Positions 1 through 8,872 of a stretch of DNA of 52,268 nucleotides are shown in pieces (position 1 is the stretch's first letter; every line of letters begins with the position of its first letter). Origin of the DNA: Psychrobacter coccoides (GTDB taxonomy: Bacteria; Pseudomonadota; Gammaproteobacteria; Pseudomonadales; Moraxellaceae). The stretch is from positions 1-52,268 of the forward strand of contig NZ_JAGBKM010000023.1 in the NCBI RefSeq assembly GCF_017498085.1, written 5' to 3'. The notes below the pieces were generated by a model, which saw nothing but the letters and a program-made list of their open reading frames with translations, did no database searches and was not told the origin of the DNA. The translations under genes and the position numbers were made by a program.

Positions 1-1
1 T

Positions 2-898
2 AGAATAAAGCCAACTTTCATGCTTTCTTATACTATCAAGCCTGTTATCTATGGAACATTAGCAGCAGCGCTTGCTCAAGTTCCAAATCGATATGCTTTA
101 ATAACAGGTTTGGGCTATGCGTTTCAAGATGTAGAAGAGACTAGCCATCGCAGCATCCTTCAAAAAATTGTTCAAAATCTTTATCAACGAGCATTATCTA
201 AGGCAAGTAAGGTTTTTTTTCAAAACCCTGATGATCTACAATTATTCAAAGAATTAAAACTTCTAAAATCCAGTACACCTGCTGTTGTTGTTAATGGTTC
301 TGGAGTCAATATGTCAAAGTTTGATGTAATGCCCCTGCCCCATGATGATGCTGGCTACCATAAACCATCATTCTTATTAATTGCTCGCCTACTCAATGAT
401 AAAGGCATTATTGAGTATGTCGAAGCTGCCCGAAAAATAAAACAAAAATACCCTGCAGTCGAATTCCACTTGGTTGGAGGGCTGTTTGATAATCCCGCAG
501 CCATTAGTCAGCAGCAACTAGATGCTTGGTTAGAAGAAGGAGTCTTTGCTTATTGGGGAGAGGTAGATGATGTACGTGCTGCCATATCGGAATGCTCAGT
601 TTATGTATTACCTTCATATCGTGAGGGTACTCCTCGAACCGTCCTAGAGGCGATGTCTATGGGGCGTAGTATTATTACGACTGACGCTCCTGGATGTCGC
701 GAAACTGTAGTTGATGGAGAGAATGGGTTTTTAGTACCTGTAAGAGATGTCGATTCCTTAGCACAAGCAATGTTGCGGTTTATCGAACAGCCAGAACTCA
801 TGCTACAAATGGGTCAACGCTCACGCAAGATTGTGGAAGAAAAGTATGATGTACATAAAGTAAATGCATATATGATCTCTGAAATGGAACTGGAGTGA
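2..898 (+). CDS. Glycosyltransferase family 4 (GT-B), 5' end outside window
   Basis: Retaining glycosyltransferase of the GT4/GT-B type, expected to add a sugar from a nucleotide donor to a lipid-linked intermediate at the cytoplasmic face of the inner membrane. The frame is open from base 2 through the first ATG at base 20, and the residues before that ATG (RIKPTF) lead straight into TIKPVIYG, which GT4 proteins carry in their N-terminal domain. The real start is therefore upstream of the window, and only the last 298 residues are seen. The C-terminal donor-binding domain has LLIARLLNDKGI and the E-x7-E type signature REGTPRTVLEAMSMG, followed by TDAPGCRETV. The sugar transferase gene starts 6 bases after the stop, indicating one operon. 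The specific sugar is not inferable. Confidence 0.9.
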   Translation, partial: RIKPTFMLSYTIKPVIYGTLAAALAQVPNRYALITGLGYAFQDVEETSHRSILQKIVQNLYQRALSKASKVFFQNPDDLQLFKELKLLKSSTPAVVVNGSGVNMSKFDVMPLPHDDAGYHKPSFLLIARLLNDKGIIEYVEAARKIKQKYPAVEFHLVGGLFDNPAAISQQQLDAWLEEGVFAYWGEVDDVRAAISECSVYVLPSYREGTPRTVLEAMSMGRSIITTDAPGCRETVVDGENGFLVPVRDVDSLAQAMLRFIEQPELMLQMGQRSRKIVEEKYDVHKVNAYMISEMELE

Positions 899-904
899 TG
901 ACAA

Positions 905-1510
905 ATGTTAAAAAGATTGTTTGATATTACTGCTGCCACTGCTGCTCTGGTTGTTTTATCTCCTGTATATGTCGCTGTGGCTTATAAAGTCAAAAAAAAC
1001 CTCGGGACACCAGTCTTATTTCGGCAGGTACGTCCAGGTTTAGATGGAAAGCCATTTGAGATGATCAAGTTTCGAACGATGAAAGATGCTGTAGACTCAG
1101 AGGGTAACCCCTTGCCAGACGGTGAACGACTTACGGAGTTTGGCAAAAAGCTACGTGATACTAGTCTTGATGAATTACCAGAGCTATTGAATGTCATAAA
1201 AGGCGATATGAGTTTAGTAGGCCCTCGACCATTACTGATGGAGTATTTGCCACGCTATAATGAGGAACAAGCACGCCGCCATTTGGTACGCCCTGGGATT
1301 ACTGGATATGCTCAAGTGAATGGGCGCAATTCTATAAGTTGGGAAGAGAAGTTTAAGCTTGATAATTGGTATGTAGAAAACAACTCAATGTTTCTAGATA
1401 TCAAAATACTATTTAAAACAGTGAAACAAGTTCTCATTAAAGATGGTATTAATGCTGAAGGTGAAGTAACGATGAGTGACTTTATGGGCAGCCAAAATAA
1501 AGAAGGCTGA
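905..1510 (+). CDS. Initiating sugar-phosphate transferase (PglC/WcaJ-type, small form)
   Basis: Bacterial sugar transferase that moves a sugar-1-phosphate from a UDP-sugar to undecaprenyl phosphate, the first membrane step of capsule, O-antigen or protein-glycan synthesis. At 201 residues it matches the small monotopic PglC/ItrA-like form rather than the large WbaP/WcaJ form with four extra N-terminal helices. Visible family blocks are one N-terminal hydrophobic segment (residues 8-27), RQVRPG and IKFRTM, the Asp-Glu pair in LDELPELLNVIKGDMSLVGP, and RPGITGYAQVNGRN. The start lies 6 bases after the preceding glycosyltransferase, so the two are probably co-transcribed. Such genes often sit near the end of K-loci in Acinetobacter. 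The substrate (GalNAc, diNAcBac or other) is not decided by the sequence alone. Confidence 0.93.
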   Translation: MLKRLFDITAATAALVVLSPVYVAVAYKVKKNLGTPVLFRQVRPGLDGKPFEMIKFRTMKDAVDSEGNPLPDGERLTEFGKKLRDTSLDELPELLNVIKGDMSLVGPRPLLMEYLPRYNEEQARRHLVRPGITGYAQVNGRNSISWEEKFKLDNWYVENNSMFLDIKILFKTVKQVLIKDGINAEGEVTMSDFMGSQNKEG

Positions 1511-1672
1511 TATTATCGAAGTACACACCTGTGTCTCAACATTGATTTTATTAGAGCCATCATCTCTAGACTATAGAGTTAGTAAAAAAAAGTCTGAGTT
1601 TGTTTATTAAAAATAAAGCTGATTAAAGTTATATTAAAAAATTGGATTTTCAGTATCGATTAAGGGGGTAGT

Positions 1673-2857
1673 ATGCGTAAATTAGAAACACCAGCCTATA
1701 TTGTAAAAGAAAAGGTGTTGGAGAATAGTATTAACTCTTTGAACTCTGCTTTATCTAATAATTTTAAAAATAGTATTTTTAGTTATTCCTTAAAAACCAA
1801 CTCCTTACCTTACATTTTGGAAAGAGTTAAAAGTCATGGCGGGTTTGCAGAAGTTGTCTCAAGTGATGAGTATGAACTAGCAAGACTGGTTGGTTTTGAT
1901 ATAAATAAAATTGTTTACAATGGTCCTTTAAAGTGTAAAAACACTTTTATAGAAGCAGTAACAGGCGGTGCTATTGTCAATATAGAAACAAAAAGAGAGA
2001 TTAAATGGTTGAATGAACTTCCTAAAGATCAGAAGTATTCAGTTGGTATTAGAATTAATATAGATTTGGCTGATATTTCACCAGATGATGCAAAAGAAAA
2101 TGAAGATTACAGCCGATTTGGTTTTTCTTCTGAGAATAATGAGTTAGAGCAAGCGATAACGGATATTTTAAAATATAAAAATATAAAGCTAGTAGGGCTT
2201 CATGTGCATAGGACAACACTCTCTAGATCTGTGAATGTGTATGAAAGAGTTGCCAGTTATGTCAGTAATATCGCCAAAAAACACTCACTTGATCTTAAGT
2301 ACATTGATATAGGTGGTGGGTTTTATGGAATCATGGAGGGCAAGCCAACTTTTGATGAGTACTTTAAAGCGATAAAAAAAGGCTTAGAAGCTTATTTCGA
2401 TCTTAATCTTATAACTATAATAGTTGAACCTGGAAATGCAATCGTTGCATCAGCAATAGACTTTATCTCTGCTGTTATAGATGTAAAAAAAATTAGGGAC
2501 TTTTACTTAATTACAACTGATGGGTCTAGAAATGATTTAGATCCCTTTTATAAAAAAAGTAAATACTTTCACTCGCTTATATACAGTGACTCAAAAGAAT
2601 ATCAAGTGCCTTTGCAAATAGTGGGAGGTGGAACCTGTTTAGAATACGATAAGATTTTTGAAGTAGAGAACCAGAACCTGCTTGCAGTTGGAGATGTCAT
2701 AAAATATGAGTCAGTTGGTGCCTATACAATGACATTATCTCCATTATTTATTCGTTTTTTTCCAAACGTATACCTGAAGGATACGAATGGGTATCGATTA
2801 ATTAGAAAGAAATGGTCTGCATCTGATTTTTACAATATCTATAAAACTGAAGAATAA
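1673..2857 (+). CDS. PLP-dependent fold-type III amino-acid decarboxylase-like enzyme
   Basis: Belongs to the alanine-racemase-fold decarboxylases (diaminopimelate, ornithine and carboxynorspermidine decarboxylases). The PLP lysine is K41 in SYSLKTN. Other landmarks are the glycine loop IGGGFYG, EPGNAIV at 252-258, and C322 in GGGTCLEYD with the family Asp at 326. At 394 residues it is slightly short for LysA. Two positions depart from LysA: the usual HIGS stretch reads HVHRTT (177-182), and the carboxylate-contacting arginine of EPGR is N255. The substrate is thus probably not meso-diaminopimelate. Ribosome site AGGGGG at 1663-1668. The gene is very AT-rich, lies in a polysaccharide locus and is followed by an ATP-grasp gene, so a role in making an amine or amino-acid decoration is inferred. 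It is not a housekeeping lysA by context. Confidence 0.82.
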   Translation: MRKLETPAYIVKEKVLENSINSLNSALSNNFKNSIFSYSLKTNSLPYILERVKSHGGFAEVVSSDEYELARLVGFDINKIVYNGPLKCKNTFIEAVTGGAIVNIETKREIKWLNELPKDQKYSVGIRINIDLADISPDDAKENEDYSRFGFSSENNELEQAITDILKYKNIKLVGLHVHRTTLSRSVNVYERVASYVSNIAKKHSLDLKYIDIGGGFYGIMEGKPTFDEYFKAIKKGLEAYFDLNLITIIVEPGNAIVASAIDFISAVIDVKKIRDFYLITTDGSRNDLDPFYKKSKYFHSLIYSDSKEYQVPLQIVGGGTCLEYDKIFEVENQNLLAVGDVIKYESVGAYTMTLSPLFIRFFPNVYLKDTNGYRLIRKKWSASDFYNIYKTEE

Positions 2858-2983
2858 CAAGTTAGTTGTTTTTATGATGCGTTTATATTTTATATATAAA
2901 TTATAAATACATAGAGTGGTGAATAAATAGTTTCCTACGCTATGAGATTATAAAATAAAACCTTGAAAAGGATTACCAGTATT

Positions 2984-3967
2984 ATGAACATATTATTCTG
3001 TAGTGTTGGTCGTAGATCAAAGCTTCTGTCTAATTTTAAAGATAGTAATAGTGATATTAAAATTTTAGCAACTGACTGTAGTCCTTATGCACCTGCATTA
3101 TATTTTGCAGATGAGCAGTTTATATCTCCTAGAGTGGACGACCCTTCTTATTTACCGTATATAACAGACCTATGTAAAAATAATAATGTACGCGCTATAA
3201 CAACGCTTATAGATCCTGAAATAGAGCTTTTAGCGAAGAATAGATCTTATTTTATTGAAAATAACATTCTACCGCTTTGTCCTTCATATGAGACATCATT
3301 ACTGTGTTTTGATAAATTCAAAATGTATGAGTTTCTGAAGAAAAATAATATTGATACGGTTTTGACTTACGATAATTTATCAGACTTTAAGGTTGGTTTA
3401 GAAAGTAAAGAAATAGATTTCCCTGTATTTATAAAGCCACGGACAGGTAGTGCAAGCGTTGGAGCTGAGAAAATCAGTGACATAAGTCAGCTTGAAGAAA
3501 AGTTTGAAGCCAATCCGCAATATGGTTACATTATTCAAGAGTTAATGGTTGGTGATGATCTAGATGTTGATGTCTACGTAGACTGTATAACAAATAAGCC
3601 TGTCGCAGCTTTTTCTAAAAGAAAAATTGAAACGAAAATTGGTGGGGCAAGCAAAACAATATCGTTTAAAGATGCGGCTTTATTTGAGCTTGTAAAAGAG
3701 ATAGTACCCAATTTTGAGTTTTATGGTCCAATTGATATGGATTTCTTTTATAGAGATGGAAAGTACTATCTTTCTGAGATAAACCCTCGCTTTGGTGGTG
3801 CATACCTTCATGGGTATGGTGCTGGCGTTGATTTCTATAAAATGATAGTAAATAACGTGAATGGTATTGAGAATAAAGAAAGCTTTGGAGACTATGAAGA
3901 AGATATAGTGATGATGATGTATGACGATGTTGTCATTAAGCATAAGTCAGAACTGGCCAAAAGCTAG
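2984..3967 (+). CDS. ATP-grasp ligase (CarB/PylC-like)
   Basis: ATP-grasp enzyme that would activate a carboxylate as acyl-phosphate and join it to an amine. Seen: an N-terminal pre-ATP-grasp nucleotide-fold beginning MNILFCSVGRRSKLL, the phosphate-binding stretch FIKPRTGSASVGAEKI, the hinge YIIQELMVGDDLDVDVY, and the Mg-binding INPRFGGAY. The frame can be opened at a TTG at 2963, but ATG 2984 is preferred: AAAAGGA (2966-2972) sits 11 bases upstream and the hydrophobic first strand begins there, giving 327 residues. It lies about 125 bases after the decarboxylase in the same AT-rich stretch, so the two may act in sequence, with the decarboxylase supplying an amine and the ligase attaching it to a sugar acid or amino acid. 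That pairing is inference and the substrate is unknown. Confidence 0.8.
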   Translation: MNILFCSVGRRSKLLSNFKDSNSDIKILATDCSPYAPALYFADEQFISPRVDDPSYLPYITDLCKNNNVRAITTLIDPEIELLAKNRSYFIENNILPLCPSYETSLLCFDKFKMYEFLKKNNIDTVLTYDNLSDFKVGLESKEIDFPVFIKPRTGSASVGAEKISDISQLEEKFEANPQYGYIIQELMVGDDLDVDVYVDCITNKPVAAFSKRKIETKIGGASKTISFKDAALFELVKEIVPNFEFYGPIDMDFFYRDGKYYLSEINPRFGGAYLHGYGAGVDFYKMIVNNVNGIENKESFGDYEEDIVMMMYDDVVIKHKSELAKS

Positions 3968-4084
3968 CTTAGATTTTCTGAGCCTTTTCTAACTATCATT
4001 GTATCTTCTTTCAATACGGTAACTGTTTTAAGAATTGGGCATTTACAATATCTATCATAATGATTAAAACGAGGTGACCTAGCC

Positions 4085-6037
4085 ATGTGTGGTTTAAATG
4101 GTTTTTTCAATACCCAGACAGCAATGTCTGCTCAGACTGTAATATCCAAAATGAATACTGCTATATTTAGTCGTGGTCCAGATGATGGCGATAGTTGGCA
4201 AGATGAGGTTGTAGGTTTAGTTTTAGGTCATCGGCGGTTGGCTATTCAAGACTTATCTGCTGCTGGTGCACAGCCGATGCATTCTGCTTGTGGTCGCTAT
4301 GTTCTTGTATTTAATGGTGAAATATATAATCACTTAGAGCTGCGTGAGCAGTTGATGACTGAGCAAAAGGCGCCCAATTGGCGTGGCCATTCAGATACAG
4401 AGACCATGCTTGCTTGCTTTATAGCATGGGGAGTTGAAAAGACGTTGCAAGCTATGGTGGGCATGTTTGCTATTGCTTTGTGGGATCGTCAGCAGAAAGT
4501 ATTGAGCTTAGCTAAAGATAGAATGGGCGAAAAGCCACTGTATTGGGGTTGGCAAGGTCAAAGCCTGTATTTTGGCTCAGAGCTGAAGGGGCTTAAAGCA
4601 CATCCTGCTTTTAAAACGGATATTAACCGTGATGCCATCACTTTGCTATTGCGTCATAATTGTATACCTGCACCTTATAGTATATATAAGGGTATTGAAA
4701 AGCTGCGTCCAGGTCACTTTTTGCAGCTTCCGTTAACAGACTTGAAAACAGCCCAAAAAACGCAACCACAAGCTTATTGGCGTTTTAATGATATAGTTGA
4801 AGCAGGATTAGCTAATCCATTTACAGGTAGTCCAGAGCAGGCTGTAGACGCTTTGGAATCGGCTCTTACTCGAAGTGTTGATGGTCAGATGCTCTCTGAT
4901 ATGCCGTTAGGTGCCTTTTTAAGTGGTGGTATCGATAGCAGTGCAGTGGTTGCGTTGATGCAAGCACAAAGTACGCTTCCAGTGAAAACTTTTACCATAG
5001 GTTTTGATGACAAAGGTTACAACGAAGCTACTCATGCGAAAGCTGTGGCAAAGCATATTGGTACGGAGCATACCGAACTTTATGTACGTCCTGAGGATGC
5101 TTTATCTGTCATACCTAAACTATCATCTATTTATTGTGAACCGTTTTCAGATAGCTCACAAATTCCAACCTTTTTGGTTAGTCAGTTGGCTCGTCAGCAT
5201 GTTTCTGTTGCCTTAAGTGGAGACGGAGGAGATGAGTTGTTTGGTGGTTATAATCGATACTTGATGGGTCATCAGGTTTGGAATAGGAGTCGTAAGCTAC
5301 CTAAGCCATTACGACTGTCTTTAGCGTCCGCTATTACTTCTTTATCACCGAAAAGATGGGATACTCTTTTTAATAAGTTTGGCTCAGTACTGCCCGAGCG
5401 CCTGCAACTAAACACCCTAGGAGATAAATTACACAAATTTGCAGGTGTGCTAGATATCAATAGTGAGCAAGATTTTTATCAGAGGCTAACCAGTCATTGG
5501 CAACAACCAGATCAGTTAGTTATTAATGCACAAGAACCAAAAACCTTAATTAACGATTCAAGTTGGCCTCAAACAGATAGCTTTCAGCATGCAATGATGG
5601 CTATGGATGCTCAAACTTATATGTCTGATGATATCTTAGTAAAAGTTGATCGAGCGGCTATGGCAAATAGCTTAGAAACAAGAGTACCAATGCTCGACCA
5701 TCGTATTGTTGAGCTTGCTTGGCGCATGCCACTAGATTATAAAATACGCAACGGCGAGGGTAAATGGCTATTAAAACAAGTTTTATTCCGTCATGTACCA
5801 CGAGAGCTGATTGAGCGGCCTAAGATGGGCTTTGGTATACCTATATATGATTGGCTGCGTGGTCCCTTACGTGATTGGGCTGAAGCTTTACTGGATGAAA
5901 ACCTCTTGCGACAGCAAGGTTACTTTAATCCTGAACCTATACGCACTTTATGGAAAGAACACTTAAGCGGGATGTACAATCACCAATATCATTTATGGGA
6001 TATACTGATGTTTCAAGCTTGGCTAGAAACACAATAA
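4085..6037 (+). CDS. asnB: Glutamine-dependent asparagine synthase-like amidotransferase
   Basis: Class II glutamine amidotransferase fused to an ATP-pyrophosphatase domain, 650 residues. The N-terminal nucleophile is Cys2 (MCGLNGF), the glutaminase domain continues with VFNGEIYNH and GHSDTETML, and the synthetase domain shows the PP-loop LSGGIDSSAVVALM and the second nucleotide block ALSGDGGDELFGGYNRY. The start is fixed by Cys2 and by GAGGTGA (4071-4077) seven bases upstream. In polysaccharide loci such AsnB paralogues (for example WbpS and WbtH) convert a uronic-acid residue to a uronamide. The position between the ATP-grasp gene and a sugar aminotransferase supports that use rather than general asparagine synthesis, though asparagine synthetase itself is not excluded. 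Confidence 0.88.
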   Translation: MCGLNGFFNTQTAMSAQTVISKMNTAIFSRGPDDGDSWQDEVVGLVLGHRRLAIQDLSAAGAQPMHSACGRYVLVFNGEIYNHLELREQLMTEQKAPNWRGHSDTETMLACFIAWGVEKTLQAMVGMFAIALWDRQQKVLSLAKDRMGEKPLYWGWQGQSLYFGSELKGLKAHPAFKTDINRDAITLLLRHNCIPAPYSIYKGIEKLRPGHFLQLPLTDLKTAQKTQPQAYWRFNDIVEAGLANPFTGSPEQAVDALESALTRSVDGQMLSDMPLGAFLSGGIDSSAVVALMQAQSTLPVKTFTIGFDDKGYNEATHAKAVAKHIGTEHTELYVRPEDALSVIPKLSSIYCEPFSDSSQIPTFLVSQLARQHVSVALSGDGGDELFGGYNRYLMGHQVWNRSRKLPKPLRLSLASAITSLSPKRWDTLFNKFGSVLPERLQLNTLGDKLHKFAGVLDINSEQDFYQRLTSHWQQPDQLVINAQEPKTLINDSSWPQTDSFQHAMMAMDAQTYMSDDILVKVDRAAMANSLETRVPMLDHRIVELAWRMPLDYKIRNGEGKWLLKQVLFRHVPRELIERPKMGFGIPIYDWLRGPLRDWAEALLDENLLRQQGYFNPEPIRTLWKEHLSGMYNHQYHLWDILMFQAWLETQ

Positions 6038-6168
6038 ACTCTTTTTAAATAAAAAACCGGTAAAAGTCTCATTTATATAGGCTAATTTCTAAATGATACA
6101 TTTGTTATTAAAGACAACATGTGAGTCATTGATTAAACATAACCAGAAATTACTTTCAAGGAAGACAT

Positions 6169-7380
6169 ATGCTAAACACTCCTTTTTCACCATGGCCAAG
6201 CTTTACCCAACAAGAAGCCAATGCTGTTAGCCAAGTACTGTTATCTAATAAAGTCAATTACTGGACAGGTACTGAGTGCCGTCAATTTGAAAAAGAATTC
6301 GCCGAATGGGCAGATAGTAAGTATGCCATTGCATTAGGTAATGGTACTCTAGCGCTAGATGTGGCTTTAATCGCGCTCGGTATAGGTGCAGGCGATGAAG
6401 TCGTCGTAACTCCACGTACCTTCATTGCAAGTATTTCTTGTGTAGTCAATGTGGGGGCAACTCCTGTCTTTGCAGACATTGATGAAGCAACAGGAAATAT
6501 CACGGCAGAAAGTATAGCGGCTGTTATAACAGACAAAACTAAAGCGGTCATTTGTGTGCATTTGGCAGGTTGGCCATGTGACATGGATGGCATCATGACA
6601 TTGGCAGACAAACATGATTTGTATGTCATCGAAGACTGTGCACAAGCTCATGGGGCGCTTTATAAAGGTCGTAGCGTTGGTAGTATTGGTCATATTGGCG
6701 CATGGAGCTTTTGCCAAGACAAGATAATGACTACTGGTGGCGAGGGCGGTATGGTCACTACTAATGATGAGCAACTATGGCGCAAGATGTGGGCATATAA
6801 AGATCATGGTAAGAGCTACGCTGCCGTATACGAAAAAGAGCATCCACCTGGCTATCGCTGGTTACATGAGAGCTTTGGCACTAATTGGCGCATGACTGAG
6901 ATGCAAGGGGTTATCGGACGTATTCAACTTGAGAGAATGCCTGAATGGACCGCCAAGCGTACAGCCAATGCACATGCAATATTACAAGCTTGTAATCAAT
7001 GGGTAGATAAAGGTTATCTGCATGTGCCACAATTAGAAACATCTAAGCAGTTTGCAGACTGTAAACATGCGTATTATAAGTTGTACGTCTATGTTAATAC
7101 TGATGGCTTACCAAGTGAGTGGTCGCGTGATCGTATTATCTCAGAAATCAATCAGTTGGGCGTGCCATGCTTTTCTGGCTCTGCTTCTGAGGTTTATTTA
7201 GAAAAGGCTTTTGATGGGACAGGGCTGCGTCCTGAGACAAGACTACCTATTGCCAGAGCGCTTGGAGATAGTAGTTTAATGTTCTTAGTACATCCTACAC
7301 TTACTGACAAAGAAATTGCAGAAACGTTACAGGCCATAAACATGACTTTTTCTAAGATGTGTAATACTACCGCAAGTTAG
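6169..7380 (+). CDS. DegT/DnrJ/EryC1/StrS-family PLP aminotransferase
   Basis: Nucleotide-sugar aminotransferase of fold type I that converts a 3- or 4-keto sugar to an amino sugar using glutamate. The PLP lysine is K185 in FCQDKIMTTGGEGGM, preceded by the cofactor-binding VIEDCAQAHGALYKG, and family blocks VVVTPRTFIAS and GTNWRMTEMQGVIG are clear. At 403 residues it is slightly longer than most ArnB/WecE-type members. AAGGAAG at 6158-6164 sets the start. No dehydratase for its keto substrate is in the window, so that step must lie upstream in the locus. The following GNAT protein could acylate the amine. The exact sugar and position are unknown. Confidence 0.9.
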   Translation: MLNTPFSPWPSFTQQEANAVSQVLLSNKVNYWTGTECRQFEKEFAEWADSKYAIALGNGTLALDVALIALGIGAGDEVVVTPRTFIASISCVVNVGATPVFADIDEATGNITAESIAAVITDKTKAVICVHLAGWPCDMDGIMTLADKHDLYVIEDCAQAHGALYKGRSVGSIGHIGAWSFCQDKIMTTGGEGGMVTTNDEQLWRKMWAYKDHGKSYAAVYEKEHPPGYRWLHESFGTNWRMTEMQGVIGRIQLERMPEWTAKRTANAHAILQACNQWVDKGYLHVPQLETSKQFADCKHAYYKLYVYVNTDGLPSEWSRDRIISEINQLGVPCFSGSASEVYLEKAFDGTGLRPETRLPIARALGDSSLMFLVHPTLTDKEIAETLQAINMTFSKMCNTTAS

Positions 7381-7540
7381 GTAGCATTGGTTTTGGTTAT
7401 ATTGGCATTTACCAAATTGGTATTTATCAAAAAGCTTGAAGATAGTTTGCCTAACTTTAATTAAAATCATTTAATATATGCGTTACTTTTTAACGGTAAT
7501 CGTAAATATATGTAGTGTTGTAGGCAACTGGGAAATAATG

Positions 7541-8254
7541 ATGAAAGTTACAAAACTATCTTCTGATTATGCTAATAAAATCAGTGAGTTATGCAACCAG
7601 GAACTTGATCAGCTTTATCTTTTGGGTACAGCCTATCAAAGTCCAAAGTTAAGTAACTATTTAAAGTTTATCTGCGAAGAAAAGCTAGAAGAGTTTTATG
7701 GGGTGAAGGACGGTGATGAATTGGTTGCAGTCATTCAGTATAGAAAACCTGACAGCTACTTGCATATCAATCACATGGTAGTTACTTCTTCTCATCAAGG
7801 ACTTGGTTTGGGTAAGAAGCTGCTGTTTTGGGCATTCAAGCAAGCTGAGCTGAGTAATCTTGATGTTTCTTTAGATGTGGACTTAATTAATAAAAAAGCT
7901 TTTGATTGGTATTTGGCCAGTGGTTTTAAAGTTGCCAGTGAAACGAAAACTTCTATTTTAGACTTGAAAAGTCAAAACCCTAATACTATTGTATATCATG
8001 ATAAAGAAAACCTTGCTAACTTTGGATTCTCTAATGCCAATATTGAAGGGCTTGAGGGCTTAAGCTTCTATTTTGTAGAGCCCAACACTTTATTGCTAAA
8101 AAATATCACAAAGCTAGAAAACGATACTTTAGATAAGTTGTATGATGCTGTCAATGGCTTACTGGTGGTGAATTCAGATGCCTTACCCGAAAATACTTTA
8201 TCTGCTTCTATTTACAATAAAGTAATGATCGGCATGGTAAAACCTATGAATTGA
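7541..8254 (+). CDS. GNAT-family N-acetyltransferase with unassigned C-terminal half
   Basis: The acetyl-CoA binding block HMVVTSSHQGLGLGKKLL, followed by the final GNAT strand region (LDVSLDVDLINKKAFDWYL, SGFKVASETK), identifies a GNAT domain in about residues 20-140. The remaining ~95 residues do not match anything recognised and may be a dimerisation or substrate domain. The frame can be opened at ATG 7478, but GGGAAA (7530-7535) directly before the double ATG at 7538/7541 favours the short 237-residue form. It follows the aminotransferase by 160 bases. N-acylation of the amino sugar made there is a reasonable inference, but GNAT proteins also acylate proteins and small amines, so the role stays open. 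Confidence 0.78.
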   Translation: MKVTKLSSDYANKISELCNQELDQLYLLGTAYQSPKLSNYLKFICEEKLEEFYGVKDGDELVAVIQYRKPDSYLHINHMVVTSSHQGLGLGKKLLFWAFKQAELSNLDVSLDVDLINKKAFDWYLASGFKVASETKTSILDLKSQNPNTIVYHDKENLANFGFSNANIEGLEGLSFYFVEPNTLLLKNITKLENDTLDKLYDAVNGLLVVNSDALPENTLSASIYNKVMIGMVKPMN

Positions 8255-8268
8255 CAGTCAGGTTTTTT
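8239..8268 (+). terminator. Possible intrinsic terminator at the end of the polysaccharide locus
   Basis: AAAACCT (8239-8245) can pair with AGGTTTT (8260-8266), with the T-run continuing to 8268. The hairpin overlaps the GNAT stop codon. A 14-bp palindrome AAACTTATAAGTTT (8273-8286) follows and abuts the convergent scpB stop. Short stem and long loop, so moderate support only. Confidence 0.4.
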
Positions 8269-8286
8269 CATTAAACTTATAAGTTT

Positions 8287-8832
8287 TTAGTTTACTCCAC
8301 CAATAGCTGCCAAGTCAGGCATTGGTGGCAGCTCGTCCAAGCTCGTCATTCCAAAAGCATCTAAAAACTGCGGGGTGGTATGGAGAAAGGCTGGACGACC
8401 GAGTGTATCTTTATAGCCGTCTTCTTTTATCCATCCTCTATCGAACAACTGTCGCAAGATATTGCTCGATAGCGTCACACCACGCACATACTCGATATCA
8501 CTACGGGTTACAGGTTGTTTATAAGCAATGACACTTAGTGTTTCGAGTAATGCTTGGCTTAGGCGTTCTTGCCGCTGAGGGAAGATCCGTTGTATCAAGG
8601 CGCTATAACTGTCTGCTATCTGCAAGCGATAGCCGCTGGCGGTTTCGTGTAAGCGCAACACTCCAGTATCTAAGCGCTGTCGCAATACATCTAATGCTCG
8701 TTGTAACTCTGTAGTAGACAACGACAAATGCTGCTTGATGGCGTTTGCAGTGAGCGAGGTTTCGGAGGCATGTAATAGCACCTCGATCTGCTTACTTATA
8801 TTTTCAAGAGATGGATTTTGAGTGTCTGTCAT
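8287..8832 (-). CDS. scpB: Segregation and condensation protein B
   Basis: Winged-helix partner of the kleisin ScpA in the SMC-ScpAB condensin-like complex that compacts and segregates the chromosome. The 181-residue protein shows tandem winged-helix blocks: LLHASETSLTANAIKQHL near the N-terminus, YRLQIADSYSALIQRIFP, the highly conserved LSQALLETLSVIAYKQPVTR and IEYVRGV, then TLGRPAFLHTTPQFLDAFG. Length is normal for the family. It begins 40 bases after the scpA stop on the minus strand, so trpS-scpA-scpB probably form one transcription unit. It ends tail-to-tail with the GNAT gene. Confidence 0.95.
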   Translation of the reverse strand: MTDTQNPSLENISKQIEVLLHASETSLTANAIKQHLSLSTTELQRALDVLRQRLDTGVLRLHETASGYRLQIADSYSALIQRIFPQRQERLSQALLETLSVIAYKQPVTRSDIEYVRGVTLSSNILRQLFDRGWIKEDGYKDTLGRPAFLHTTPQFLDAFGMTSLDELPPMPDLAAIGGVN

Positions 8833-8872
8833 TAAAAATAGTCTCTATTAACAATCATTAAGCTAACAGTCA

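Noticed and set aside
6282..6774. Two overlapping minus-strand frames inside the DegT aminotransferase gene
   Set aside because: Both are antisense shadows of a strongly conserved enzyme, with no start signals.
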